Assembly: GCA_039707655.1 (NCBI GenBank)
Contig: CM077665.1
Coordinates: 306,342,486 to 306,406,485, forward strand
Direction: 5' to 3'
From: Elymus sibiricus
Taxonomy: Eukaryota; Streptophyta; Magnoliopsida; Poales; Poaceae
DNA length: 64,000 nucleotides
A program made the translations under genes and the position numbers. The notes below the pieces were generated by a model, which did no database searches, was not told the origin of the DNA, and saw nothing but the letters and a program-made list of their open reading frames with translations. Positions 46,334 to 58,751 of the stretch are shown in pieces (the first letter of the stretch is position 1; each line of letters begins with the position of its first letter).

Positions 46334-49300
46334 ATGCATCGCCCCTGGACCCGTTCCATGCCAACTCCGCCAGAGGACAACTTTGGACAAATGGGAAACA
46401 ATTTTACTCAGGGACAGACAAGTCAACAAAGTGGCGACTCAGCATTCTCACAAGTATGCCATCTGTACGAGCAAAGCCAGCAACAGCACCAAAAGATGAT
46501 GCAGCACTTAATCAATATGGGGAATCACCAGGAGCACCACCAACTCAAATCCAAATTATCTAAACTACAGAAGACAAAGCCAACGGTCTTTACTCACACA
46601 GACAAACCATTGGAGGCAGACGACTGGCTACGTGATATTGAGAGGAAATTGGATATCGCTCAGTGTACGGACCAGGAAAAAGTGCTATATGCCCCGCACT
46701 ATTTTTCTGGAACAGCAGCATCATGGTGGGAGAACTTGTGTCACACGCACCCCGATGGAGCAAATATGACATGGGAACAATTCAAGGAAAATTTCCGGGG
46801 AGCACATATTCCCAGCAGCATTATGAAATTGAAGAAAAGGGAGTTTGAGGATCTCAAGCAGCGAGGCGCCACAGTGACGCAATATCTGGACCAGTTTACT
46901 CAGCTGGCCCGGTACGCCAACGACGAATACATGACAGAAAACAAGAAGATGGAAAAATTTCTTGATGGACTGATTCCATCTCTGAAGTGTCAACTAGTGG
47001 TCCATACCTTTCCAGATTTCAAGACACTGGTAGACAAGGCCATCATACTAGAAAACGAACACCGCAACATGAATGAAATTCGCAAACGCCGTATGAACCA
47101 GTCAACAAAGGTTCGCAACAACAGGCCCAGGAGTGAATTTCAGAGGCCTATGGCATCCCGACCAGCAGTTACAGCACCACAACAGAACCGCAATGCCATC
47201 AACAACAAGACCAAAGGTACAGTATTCCGTCCTGGTATCACCTGCTATGCCTGCGGAGAAGAAGGGCATTACTCCAAACAATGCCCAAAACAGGGGAACA
47301 ACACCTTCAAGACCAACAACAATGGCCGCGGTACAAATACAGCTCCAAGACGCAATAATTTTAACCCCAATAACAACCAAAGGAAGGGGCATCTCAACCA
47401 CGTGACCTTTGAGGAAGCGCAGAATGCACCAGATATTGTGTTTGGTACGTTCCCTGTCAACTCAATTAATGCTACAATCTTATTTGATTCTGGAGCTTCC
47501 CACTCATGCATTTCCAAAAGATTTGCCTCGGAGAATCAGTTTTCCTTTTTGCCTTTGCAAAATTCCATGGTTATTCAGTCCCTAGGATCAAAGCAAAGCA
47601 CACAATGGTACTGCAAGGATGTGATCATTGAAATCAAAGGAATGAAATTTTTAACCAACCTCATTGTACTGGAAGCAGTCGATCTGGACATTATTTTGGG
47701 AATGGATTGGTTAACTACCAACAAAGGTTTCATAGACTGCTACAACCGCACAGTGACTCACAAATTACCAAGGGAAAACAATAAAGTTTGGCACAAGGGG
47801 GATTTCTGCATCACAAGGAAAATTAAATCAAGTGGATATGGCAGAATTAAGCAAGGTTCCAGTAGTCTGGGAGTATCCCAATGTGTTTCTCGAGGAGCTA
47901 CCAAGAATGCCCCCGGACCGCGAAATTGAATTCATTATTGAATTGGCACCTGGAATAGCTCCCATATATAAGAAGCCGTACCGTATGGCTCCGACGGAAC
48001 TAGTTGAGTTAAAGAAACAGATTAAGGAACTTATGGAGAAAGGTTATGTTTGACCCAGTTCATCACCATGGGGTTCGCCAGTTTTATTTGCTAAGAAAAA
48101 GGATGGTACCCTACGGCTATGTATTGATTACAGAGCACTTAATATGGTCACCATCAAAAATAAATATCCACTGCCCAGGATAAATGACTTGTTCGAACAA
48201 CTAGCAGAAGCCAAGGTATTCTCAAAAATAGATTTGAGGTCAGGCTACCATCAATTAAAAATCCGATCGTCAGATATACCCAAGACCGCCTTTACCACCA
48301 GATATGGATTATATGAATTCACAGTGATGCCTTTTGGCTTAACCAACGCTCCTGCTTATTTTGTGCATCTCATGAACAAGGTCTTCATGAAATACTTGGA
48401 CAAGTTCGTGGTTGTATTTATTGATGACATACTTATTTATTCCAAGACACCAGAGGAACATGAGCAGCATCTTCGGATAGTTTTGGAAGAATTAAGGAAA
48501 AATCAATTATATGCCAAATTCAGCAAGTGTGAATTCTGGCTACGGGAAGTTAGTTTTCTTGGGCACGTACTGACACAGGATGGAATAGCAGTGGACCCGA
48601 GTAAAGTGAAAGATGTCTTGGGATGGAAGCAACCCACAAATGTGACAGAGGTCAGAAGTTTTCTTGGTCTGGCCGGTTATTATCGGAGATTTATCGAAGG
48701 ATTCTCCACCATAGCCAAACCCATGACCCAATTACTCAAGAAAGATAAGAAGTTTGAATGGACCGAAGCCTCTGAGAAAAGTTTTCAAGAATTGAAAAAG
48801 AGGTTAACAACAGCACCCGTTCTAGTAGTGCCTGATGTACACAAAAAATTTGAGATATATTGTGACGCATCCAGGAAAGGTCTTGGATGTGTGTTAATGC
48901 AAGAAGGAAAAGTTGTAGCATATGCTTTAAGACAGCTACGACGACATGAAGAGAATTATCCTACTCATGATTTGGAGCTACCAGCAGTAATACATGCACT
49001 CAAGGAATGGCGACATTATCTTCTGGGTAATCGATGTGAGATATACACGGACCATAAAATTCTTAAGTATATTTTCACCCAGCCAGAATTAAATTTGAGA
49101 CAGCGTCAATGGCTTGAATTGATTAAGGATTATGATGTGGGTATTCATTACCATCCTGGTAAAGCAAATGTTGTAGCAGACGCTCTGAGCCGAAACCCAT
49201 GCACCCACGATGGCAGTATGCAATTCACACAGCATGAGTTCAACCAGGAATTCGCCAAACTCAACATGGTACTAGTCACGGAAGGGACTATTACTCAGCT

Positions 49301-50777
49301 GGAAATAAAACCAACATTAGAAGACCAGATCAAAGAAGCCCAAAAAGGACATCCAAGTATTGACGGAATCAAGAGGAAAATAAAATTGGGCAAGGCGTCC
49401 GAATTCACCATAGACAGCCAGGGAATTTTATGGTTCAGGAAAAGATTATGCGTACCAAACGAAGAGGAGTTAAAGCAACAAATTTCGGCAGAGGCTCACA
49501 CTACTCCGTACTCTATTCACCCAGGGGGAACCAAGATGTACAAGGATCTACAAGAAAAAATTTGGTGGCACGGGATGAAGAGAGATATAGCTGTGTACGT
49601 TGCACGCTGTGATTCCTGTCAGCGTGTAAAAGCAGAACATTAGAGGCCAGCAGGATTATTGCAACCACTCAGAGTGCCTGAATGGAAGTGGGATGTAATA
49701 GGAATGAATTTTATCGTTGGATTGCCAAGGTCACGGCACGGAAATGATGCTATCTGGGTTATAACAGATTTATTAACCAAGGTGGCACATTTCATTCCAG
49801 TAAAAACCACATACTCAACACAGAGGCTTGCCAGGCTATACCTCTCCCGGATTGTTTGCTTACATGGAGTACCCAAGACCATAGTCTCCGATAGAGGCAC
49901 CCAGTTTGTCTCTAGATTTTGGGAGCACCTACAGCAAGCTTTAGGGACTCAACTAACATTCAGTACAGCCTATCACCCGCAGACCGGAGGACAAACTGAG
50001 CGGGTAAATCAAATATTGGAAGACATGCTGATAGCATGTGTGCTCACTTACGGAGTCAGCTGGGAAGACAGTTTACCTTACGCGGAGTTTTCGTATAACA
50101 ACAGTTACCAAGCCAGTTTAAAGATGTCACCCTTTGAAGCCCTGTACGGATGACGATGCCGTACCCCACTAAATTGGTCTGAAACCGGGGATAGCCGAAT
50201 CTTCGGCCCAGAAATTCTTAAATAAGCAGAAACAAAAGTGAAGCTTATTCAGGATAGATTAAGAGCGGCTCAAAGCCGTCAGAAGAGCTACTATGACCAG
50301 AAACACCGTCAGGTTAGCTTTGAACCAGAGGAATACGTGTATCTCAGAGTATCTCCAACAAGGGGGCTACAGAGATTTAAAGTCAAAGGAAAATTGGCAC
50401 CGAGGTTTATCGGACCATTCAGAGTGATTGCAAGAAGGGGCAAGGTTTCCTATCAACTAGAGTTACCCGCTGAATTATCAGATGTTCATGACGTGTTTCA
50501 CGTGTCACAACTAAGGAGATGTGTCAGTAACCCGGACAAGCAAATACAACATCAAAACCTAGACCTTCAACCAGACCTCGCATATAGAGAACGACCTATA
50601 AAAATTTTGGAGGAGTCTGAACGGAGGACCCGGCAGAATGTGATAAAATTTTACAAGGTTCAGTGGAGTAATCACACCGAGGAAGAAGCAACATGGGAAA
50701 GAGAGGATCACTTGAGGGCTGAATATCCGTACCTGTTTGAGGGACAGCTGAAATCTCGGGGACGATATTTTTCTTAA
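46334..50777 (+). pseudogene. Element F gag-pol polyprotein, broken by one frameshift and four stops
   Basis: Starts at ATG 46334 (MHRPWTRSMPTPPEDNF). Gag core about 46610-47080; intact zinc knuckle CYACGEEGHYSKQC (47243-47284); protease with DSGA (47486-47497). A frameshift near 47800-47830 puts reverse transcriptase in another frame (PVVWEYPNVFLEELP onward). The polymerase box is FIDD (about 48418-48429). RNase H (FEIYCDAS) and an HHCC integrase finger (about 49500-49640) follow. The first catalytic Asp of integrase is Asn here (MNFI, 49704-49715), explicable by G to A. Stops: TGA 48051, TAG 49641, TGA 50151, TAA 50223. The frame ends at 50775-50777 after TWEREDHLRAEYPYLF. This copy could not make active integrase even with the stops ignored. 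Confidence 0.93.
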
Positions 50778-50790
50778 GGGGGGTAGGTGT
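50776..50790 (+). other. Polypurine tract of element F
   Basis: AAGGGGGGTAGGTGT directly before the 3' LTR; its start overlaps the gag-pol stop codon. Confidence 0.7.
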
Positions 50791-53700
50791 TGTAACACCC
50801 CAAAAATATTCCTCTGGATTTTAAAAATCTTTTCTTTAAAATAAATTCATTGGAAACCATTTTGATCCTATTTTCTTGCTCTTGTTTGAAAACCTTTTCA
50901 AATTTTAGTTGAGTTCAAAATTTTCTAGGAAAGGGTCTGAGTTGATTTATGGTTTTATTTGGTAAATGATTCTTAGAATTCAAACATTTTCTTCTAGAAA
51001 AGTTCTTGACATAACTAAAGCATTTCTAAGAAGAAGTTTTTCTTTTCTTTGACACCTCCAAAATCCATCCAACAATCTTTTTACCACTCCTCAATTATTC
51101 CATATGTCATTCTCACCTTCTAGGACAGCAACCAACTACTTCCACCTTACAAAAATAATTCCACCATATTTACTAAATTCCAAAGTTGGAAACTATTTTA
51201 TTCATGGTTTCTTTAGTTTACAAAGGAACCATACTTTCTACAAGTCTTCTGCTCCAACCAAAAAAAATTCTAGCAACTAGATAGTACCTATAACCCATTT
51301 CACCAAAAACTTTGGTTGCCACAGTTCAAAATTTTCAAATCCCCTTCGATTCAAATTTGGACCAGATTCAATCTCTCTGACACAAACTCAATTTTTATAG
51401 CTCCAAAAATTCTGAAACTTTGGCAAACCTATTTTTGAGCATCAACACATCACCACAAAAATTCCTACAAATTCCTAAAATTCCTAGACCCCTCTGGCAT
51501 TTTATCAAACACCTCATGTGCACACTGTTCATAGCTGTCGAAAATTTCAGTTAACAGGAAGTTCAGAGAGAGGCAGGGATCGATGTCGTGCACACTTCAC
51601 TTTCCTCTCTCCCGCACGGCATCGCCACATTCGCTCATAAATGGGATGCCTGGGTCCCCTGCGTCAGCCTCTCACCGTCGACGGCACAGGAGCTGGCCGA
51701 TGCACCTGCTTCTGTCCTCGGCGGCGGCGAGCTGAGCGGATCAGCATCTCGCCCGCCCCCATCACTGCTGCTGCTGCTCTATCCATCTACCTATCACTCC
51801 ACGCGTCGCTCCTCCCCGTCCCTACGCACACAACTCTCGCCGCCAAACCCCTGGACCCCTCATGGCAGTCGCCGGAGCCGGGCACGGCCGCCACTTCCGT
51901 GAGGACACCTCGCTGCAGAAGAGGCCAAGGAGCACGAGCTCGTCCGCGCTAACCATTCCAGAACGCTCCACCGTCCACATTAACCCCTCGCCGCCTACGG
52001 CCACCGCCCCTAACCACCTCGCCGGCCGGAATTTACTCCGGCGTCATCCGCTCCGCCTCGGCAACCCTCGGATCCCCTATAAAAGGGCCTTCCGAGCTCC
52101 GTTACCACCACCCATCACCCACACGGCCACTCAATCGGGTCACCATCCACTTCCCCGACCTCGAGGGGGTCATCTTCCTCCTCTCCGGTCACCGAGCCGC
52201 CGCCATCTCCATTGATCAGTACATCACCTACACGCCACCCCCACCGCTCAAAACCTGCCAGCAGTCTCATACCACTCCCACACGTCGGTCCCGCGCTCCA
52301 ATTTCAGTTTCCGAGCTCTCTCCAGCGAACCCCAACATTGACCGAACCACCGTCTGCCGGCGTCGACCTCGCCGCCATTCTGTTGATCGCCGGAGACCAC
52401 TACCACTCCTCACCGGTGCGGGAACCCTTTCTGAGCTCGACCACACCATCGCCACCCACTGATACATCGGCAATCGTCGTCGGCGATCGCCGCACCTCTT
52501 CTGTACCGCGCACGAAGCGCGTTCGAATTTGAACCTGACGGGTGGACCCCACCCGTCAGCTTTCTCTCTTTTCCTGCGTTTAAACAGAAAGCGTATTCGG
52601 TTATTTGCGCTTCCTTCTCTGGAAAGCGTACTTTCACCCGAGACGTTTTCTTTTATGTATTTAATAAAAACAGATTTTGACTGGAACTTTGACTGCTTAT
52701 AACTTTTAAACCACAAATTCAAATGACTTGATTCTTTTTCTGTTATTCTTGTTTTTCTCTCTAGTTTTTTAGTATTTATTTAAAAATATTTTGAGACAAG
52801 TTTTTGCACTGTGATAAAAAAATTTGATTTGAATTTAAATTTGGATTTCCTTTTTTAGAAAAAGAAGAAAACTTTGCTGGAAAATTGGAGGGGTTTTCTC
52901 CTGACTACTTTGGACAAGGCAAGCATATATGAACTTTGGATATGGTGATTGCATTGCATGGTTGCATCAGTTTAAGTTTGCACTACACATGTAGTATTAT
53001 CGTATGTGCATGCACGTATGGTCATTTCTTGCACTTGGCTTGCACTACACTCAAGCTCAAGAATATTTCTAACCTAGTTGAGGGCTGTGAGCCTCCAGAG
53101 GTAAAGCTCCTGCCTTGGACGTGCCGGTGGGCACGGGTCACGTTTGACACGGTGGTGTCACGGTGACATATGTGGAGTATACCAGCTATAATAATAACAA
53201 ACACCTCCTGAGTCGACCTAGATCGGCTCTTGTTCCGTTACACCTAGCTGTTACCGTGCTACCACGTGTCCTTCCGCAAGGAAGGTACGGTTCAGTAAGT
53301 TGTTAACCCCTTTCCCGCACACACCGTACAGAGGGGCCATAGTGAAAGATACCATTGGCCCATGGTAGGCATGTCACTTGGTCAGGGGGCATGGGTGTTT
53401 CCGGCTAGATGTAGCCGAGGGGGTAGCACCCCTGTTTGCACGCCGATATAAATATAGTGATCCCATGCTAGTCGAGACGATGGTCTCCCCGTCTTAGAGT
53501 TTTTCTGGAAAGATGCTTTGGGTGATTCCTGGCATCCGGACGGTTAATCTGGTGTGTGCTGGTTAGGTTTGTTTTCAACCCAAAGACCGTAATGAGGATT
53601 AGTCAGTGTCACGATACTGACTATAGAAACCTCATACATGTGGGTAAAGAGTACACCCTCTGCAGAGTTATATCTATTCGAATAGCCGTGTCTGCGGTCA

Positions 53701-53906
53701 AGGACGTTAGCTGGGTGGGTCAAGTGTCGGTCTTCGGAGGAAATAATTTAACAACAAGCATGAATATTTTGCAGGATAAATTTTTGTCGTTGCTAATATT
53801 ATCAAGAATATATTTTGATGATACGAATATTATTGTGGACTAACCTGTTTCTCTTATTATATTTTCTGATTGTCTCAGGGGCCGGCTAGACTACCCCGGG
53901 CATTCA

Positions 53907-54490
53907 GTTTTCTTTTCAAGACCTCTCGTGGTGTCGCCTGAGTCGTCGGATGGTTCTGTCTCGTCCGATTTCTCTTTTAGACACCCGATTGGCATTTCTC
54001 TTCAAGTCCTACCGTGGTGTCACTTGACACCCAACCGACATTTCTTTTATATTTTCTTTGGATTCTCGGACAGTTCTGTCTCGTCCGATTTCTCTTTTAG
54101 ACACCCGATTGGCATTTCTTTTCAAGACCTCTCGTGGTGTCGCTTGAGTCCTCGGATGGTTCTGTCTCGTCCGATTTCTCTTTTAGACACCCGATTGGCA
54201 TTTCTTTTCAAGACCTCTCGTGGTGTCGCTTGAGTCCTCGGATGGTTCTGTCTCGTCCGATTTCTCTTTTAGACACCCGATTGGCATTTCTTTTCAAGAC
54301 CTCTCGTGGTGTCGCTTGAGTCCTCGGATGGTTCTGTCTCGTCTGATTTCTCTTTTAGACACCCGATTGGCATTTCTTTTCAAGACCTCTCGTGGTGTCG
54401 CTTGAGTCCTTGGACGGTTCTGTCTCGTCCGATTTCTCTTTCAGACACCCGTTTGGCATTTCTCTTAAAGACCTATTGAGGTGTCATTTT
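53907..54490 (+). repeat. 86 bp tandem repeat array in element F 3' LTR
   Basis: Same unit and apparently the same copy number and interrupted second copy as in the 5' LTR, so the array predates this insertion. Confidence 0.9.
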
Positions 54491-54596
54491 TAGACATCCG
54501 ACCGGCATTCTTATTTTATAATTTCTTACTACTAATGCCTCACTTCTGCACGTGTCATAAATTTTATCATGCCATGATTTAACCCTGCCAGCATGC

Positions 54597-54627
<31 letters not shown>
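54597..54627 (+). repeat. (AT)n(GT)n microsatellite
   Basis: A run of AT followed by GT dinucleotides. The matching place in the 5' LTR (45583-45593) is only a few AT units with no GT run. Confidence 0.9.
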
Positions 54628-54628
<1 letters not shown>

Positions 54629-55133
54629 TATGAATAGCATGAGCATTTCACACCATGAGCATATGCATTCATTATATCTTTTGTTCAATTACGTTTGCGA
54701 GTACATTCCAACGTACTCATTGGCTTGTCCCTGGCTATTTACTTGGCCAGACTTGGAGGAGGACGAGCTTGTGAAAGAGGATTGCGCTAGCGAGCCCGAC
54801 GCTTAGAGGAGTCCCAGTCAGACCACCTGTGATATAAGAGTCTAACACATGTATCATCCGCTGAGCTAAACAAATAAAGTAGTCAAGTCTCACTCCGACA
54901 CTTGGCTCTATTTTATTGTAACAGTATGAGAGTACCACCACACCACTGTCATATTCCACCACCGTAGTATATTGGCAAGTCTGTAATAAAATTTGTTGAG
55001 TCACCGTGACTCAACCCTGTGTAACATTATATTTGTACTGGTTATCTATATCAAGGGAGTCCACCAGTGGTCCTTGGGGCTGGTATGACTCGAGGGATCT
55101 TCTGTGATTTATTCCCAGAAAAGGGGCCCGACA

Positions 55134-56978
55134 TCGGGTGTGACAGACTCTACGTTCGCATACAACGGGTGCAAGCCAGTGTTGCACATGCGGAACACTC
55201 GGGTTAAACTTGACGAGCCTAGCATGTACAGACATGGCCTCGGAACACAAGAGACCGAAAGGTCAAACATGAGTCATATAATAGATATGATCAACATGGA
55301 GATGTTCACCATTGGAACCACCTCATCTCACGTGATGATCGGACTTGGGTTGGTGAATTTGGATCATGTAGCACTCGGATGACCGGAGGGATGTCAATTT
55401 GAGTGGGAGTTTTTAAGTAATATGATTAACTAAACTCATTATCTTGAACAATAGTCTAAGTTATCTTTGCAAATTTTATATTGTAGATCAATGGCTCGCG
55501 CAGTAGTTCCCTTGAATTTTAATGCGTTCCTAGAGAAAGTTAAGATGAAAATGATGGAAGTAACTTTGTAAACTGGGCCCGTAATCTGAAGATTATGCTC
55601 ACGGCTTCCCAAAAGGCTTATGTCCTTGATGCACCGCTTGGTGAGCCACCCGCTCCAGTGTCGTCTCCAGATGATGCGAACACCTGGCAGTCGCGTTCGG
55701 ATGTTTACTCAATAGTTCAGTGTGCTATGTTGTATGGCTTAGAGCCAGGACTTCAAAGGCGTTGTGAACGTCATGGAGCATATGAGATGTTCCAGGAGTT
55801 GAAGTTTATCTTTGAAAAGAATGCCCGGATCGAGAGGTATGAGACCTCCGATAAGTTCTATGCTTGCAAGATGGAGGAGAACGGGTCTGTTAGTGAGCAC
55901 ATACTCAGAATGTCTGGGTATTCCAACTGTCTGGCTGAGTTGGGAATTGCCCTCCCGCCGGAGGCGATCACTGACAGAGTTCGTCAATCACTGCCACCTA
56001 GCTACAAGAGCTTCGTGTTGAACTATAACATGCAAGGGATGAACAAGTCAGTCGCCGAGCTGTTTGCGATGCTGAAAGTCGCTGAGTCTGAAATCCAAAA
56101 GGAGCATCAAGTGTTGATGGTCAATAAAACCACTAGTTTCAAGAAGAATGACAAGGGCAAGAAGGGTAACTCCAAGAAGAGTGGCAAAGCAGTTGCCCCT
56201 CCCGTGAAGAAACCGAAGGTTGGACACAAGCCAGAAACTGAGTGCTTTCATTGCAAGGGTACTGGCCATTGGAAGCGGAACTGCCCCAAGTATCTGGCCG
56301 ACAAGAACGCGGCCAACACCAAACAAGGTATATATGATATACATGTTATTGATGTATACCTTATCAACTCTCGTTGTGGTGCCTGGGTATTTGATACTGG
56401 TTCGGTTGCTCACATTTGCAACTCAAAACAGGAACTGCGGAATAGACGGAGGCTAGCAAAGGACGAAGTGACGATGCGCGTGGGAAATGGTTCCAAGGTT
56501 GATGTGATCGCCGTCGGCATGCTCGCTCTTCGATTACCATCGGGATTAGTGATGAACCTAAATAATTGTTATTAATGCCTGCGTTAAGCATGAACATTAT
56601 ATCTCGATCTTGTTTATTGCGAGACGGTTACTCATTTAAATCAGAGAATAATGGTTGTTCTATTTATATGAGTAATATCTTTTATAGTTATGCACCCAAT
56701 GTGAGGGGTTTATTCTTATTGAATCTCGATAATGATGATACACATGTTCATAACATTGATGCCAAAAGATGTAGAGTTGATAATGATAGCACCACTTTCT
56801 TGTGGCACTGCCGCTTAGGTCATATTGGTGTAAAATGCATGAAGAAACTCCATGCTAATGGACTTTTGGAGTCACTTGATTTTGAATCACTTGACACATG
56901 TGAACCATGCCTCATGGGCTAGATGACTAAGACCCCGTTCTCTGGAACAATGGAGCGGGCAAGTGACTTGTTGGAAAT
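55134..56978 (+). mobile_element. Element G, leader part 2 and gag-pol up to the element E insertion
   Basis: After the duplication TCGGG the leader continues (CAGACTCTACGTTCGCATAC, GACGAGCCTAGCATG), then gag at 55491. It ends at GAAAT (56974-56978), the target duplication of element E. The rest of pol and the 3' LTR are outside the window. Confidence 0.9.
55491..56978 (+). pseudogene. Element G Copia gag-protease-integrase N-terminus (BARE/Angela type), broken
   Basis: Starts at ATG 55491 (MARAVVPLNFNAFLEK). A one-base loss near 55550 shifts the frame; the main gag frame runs from there to 56575 (LTASQKAYVLDAPLG, FYACKMEENGSVSEHILRMS). The zinc knuckle CFHCKGTGHWKRNC (56243-56284) and the protease site FDTGS (56390-56404) are intact. 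A second shift at about 56573 leads to another frame (PALSMNIIS onward) with the GAG-pre-integrase motif LWHCRLGHIGVK and CEPCLMG. A TAG at 56920-56922 replaces a usual Lys codon. The insertion of element E cuts the frame in LLEI. Order gag, protease, integrase is Copia type. Confidence 0.93.
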
Positions 56979-57294
56979 TGATACGTCTCCAACGTATCTA
57001 TAATTTTTTCTTGTTCCATGTTGTTATATTATCATTCTTGGATGTTTTACAATCATTTTATAACAACTTTATATCATTTTTGGGACTAACCTATTGACAT
57101 AGTGCCAAATGGAGTCCAATCGCAACAAAACTTTTTGGAGATTTTTTCTAGACCAGAATACACCCAGTGGGCCAAAGAAGTAACGAAGAAGTGGGCCGAG
57201 GAGACCACAACCCACCAGGACGCGCCAGGGGGGCCCCGGCGCGCCCTGATGGGTTGTGCCCTCCTCGGGACCCCTCTCCACCTCCTCTGATGCC

Positions 57295-57300
57295 TATAAA
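57295..57300 (+). promoter_or_regulatory. TATA box of element E LTR
   Basis: TATAAA followed by TTCCCAAATATTCCGAAACC, the same context as at 2218 in element B. Confidence 0.5.
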
Positions 57301-57489
57301 TTCCCAAATATTCCGAAACCCTAGGGGAGTCGACGAAACACAATTCCAGCCGCCGCAAGTTCCAGAACCTCGAGATCCAATCTAAAGACCATCATGGAGG
57401 GGTACATCTTCCTCATAGGTGCCTCTCCGATGATGCGTGAGTAGTCCACCATAGACCTACGGGTCCGTAGGCAGTATCTAGATGGCTTC

Positions 57490-57515
57490 CTCTCTCTCTC
57501 TCTCTCTCTCTCTCT
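57490..57515 (+). repeat. (CT)n microsatellite
   Basis: About 13 CT units within the element E LTR; element B has only four or five at the matching place (2444-2453). Confidence 0.9.
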
Positions 57516-58526
57516 TATGATTCTCAATACAATGGTCTCTTGGAGATCTATTTGATGTAAACTTTTGCGGTGTGTTTGTTGGGATCCGATGAATTTTGAG
57601 TTCATGATCAGTTTCTATCCATGAATATTATTTCAGTCTTCTTTGATCTCTTATATGCATGATTACTTATAGCCTCGTATTTCTTCTTCGAGTCTTTGGT
57701 TTAGTTAGGCCAACTAGATCGATTTTTCTTGCCATGGGAAGAGGTGCTTTGTGATGGGTTCGATCTTGCGTTGTCCTTTCCCAGTGACAGAAGGGGCAGC
57801 AAGGCACGCATGTATCGTTGCTATTAAGGATAACAAGATGGGGTCTATTCCTACATGAATATATCTTGTCTACATCATGTCATCGTTCTTATTGCATTAC
57901 TCCGTTTTTCCATGAACTTAATACACTAGATGCATGATGGATAGCGGTCGATGTGTGGAGTAATAGTGGTAGATGCAGGCAGGAGTCGGTCTACTTATCT
58001 TGGACGTGATGCCTATATAATGATCATCGCCTTGGATATCGTCATGACTATTCGATTTTCTATCAATTGCCCAACAGTAATTTGTTCACCCACCGTGCGC
58101 TATACTCATGAGAGAAGCCACTAGTGAACCCTACGGCCCCCGGGTCTACTTTTCCAACATATTGTTTTCAGATCTATCTTTTTGCAACTTTGTTTTCAGA
58201 TCTACAAAACCAAAAACCCAAAAACATATTGTTGCATATTTTATTTGCCTTTTCTATTTTGTGTTTTTGAGAGATCTATCTCTCCTATCTATCACTACCT
58301 AATCTATCTTTTTACGATAGAGAGATTGACAACCTCTCTTTCGCGTTGGGTTGCAAGTATTTGTTGTTTGTGTGTAGGTGCTGCTTATTGGGTGGTGGTG
58401 ATCCTCCTACTGGTTTGATAACCTTGGTTTCATAACTGAGGGAAATACTTACCGTCGCTGTGCTGCATCATCCCTTCCTCTTTGGGGAAATACCGACGCA
58501 GTCTCAAGCCACGTCAAAGGAATTTC

Positions 58527-58544
58527 TGGCGCCATGGCCAGGGA
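58527..58544 (+). other. Primer-binding site of element E (tRNA-Asp type, decayed)
   Basis: TGGCGCCATGGCCAGGGA resembles the tRNA-Asp site TGGCGCCGTTGCCGGGGA used by many Triticeae Gypsy elements, with a few mismatches. Confidence 0.65.
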
Positions 58545-58751
58545 GGAATCGGTCTCTTCTACGTTCATATCGTAGGCGCCGAGGGGACTCCATCATCATC
58601 TACCAGGTTCCTAATCACAAATCTCATCTCCTTGCAATTACATTATTTGCCATTTGCCTCTCATTTTCCTCTCCCCCACTTCACCAATTTGCCGTTTTAT
58701 TCGCCCTCTTTTTCGTTTGCCTTTTTCTCGTCAGATCCTTGCCTTGTCACT

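Larger units (their letters stand above)
41766..55133 (+). mobile_element. Gypsy element F, complete, 13.4 kb with 4.3 kb LTRs
   Basis: LTRs are 41766-46100 and 50791-55133, with duplication TCGGG at 41761-41765 and 55134-55138, primer site at 46106 and polypurine tract at 50776. The internal region is a gag-pol in Gypsy order, broken. The LTR start TGTAACACCCC resembles that of element A (TGTGACACCC), and both use TGGTATCAGAGCC, so the two may be related lineages. No family name assigned. Confidence 0.95.
50791..55133 (+). repeat. Element F 3' LTR
   Basis: 4343 bp, close to the 5' LTR, with the same 86 bp array at about 53907-54490. A microsatellite differs between the LTRs (54597-54627 here, short at 45583-45593). 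It lacks about 11 bases of the 5' LTR near 44703-44713. Confidence 0.95.
56979..58516 (+). mobile_element. Gypsy element E, 5' LTR
   Basis: A 1538 bp LTR starting TGATACGTCTCCAACGTATC and ending CAAGCCACGTCA. Same family type as the element B LTR but diverged. TATAAA at 57295-57300; a CT microsatellite at 57490-57515. The left target duplication is GAAAT (56974-56978). Its 3' LTR is outside the window. Confidence 0.88.
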
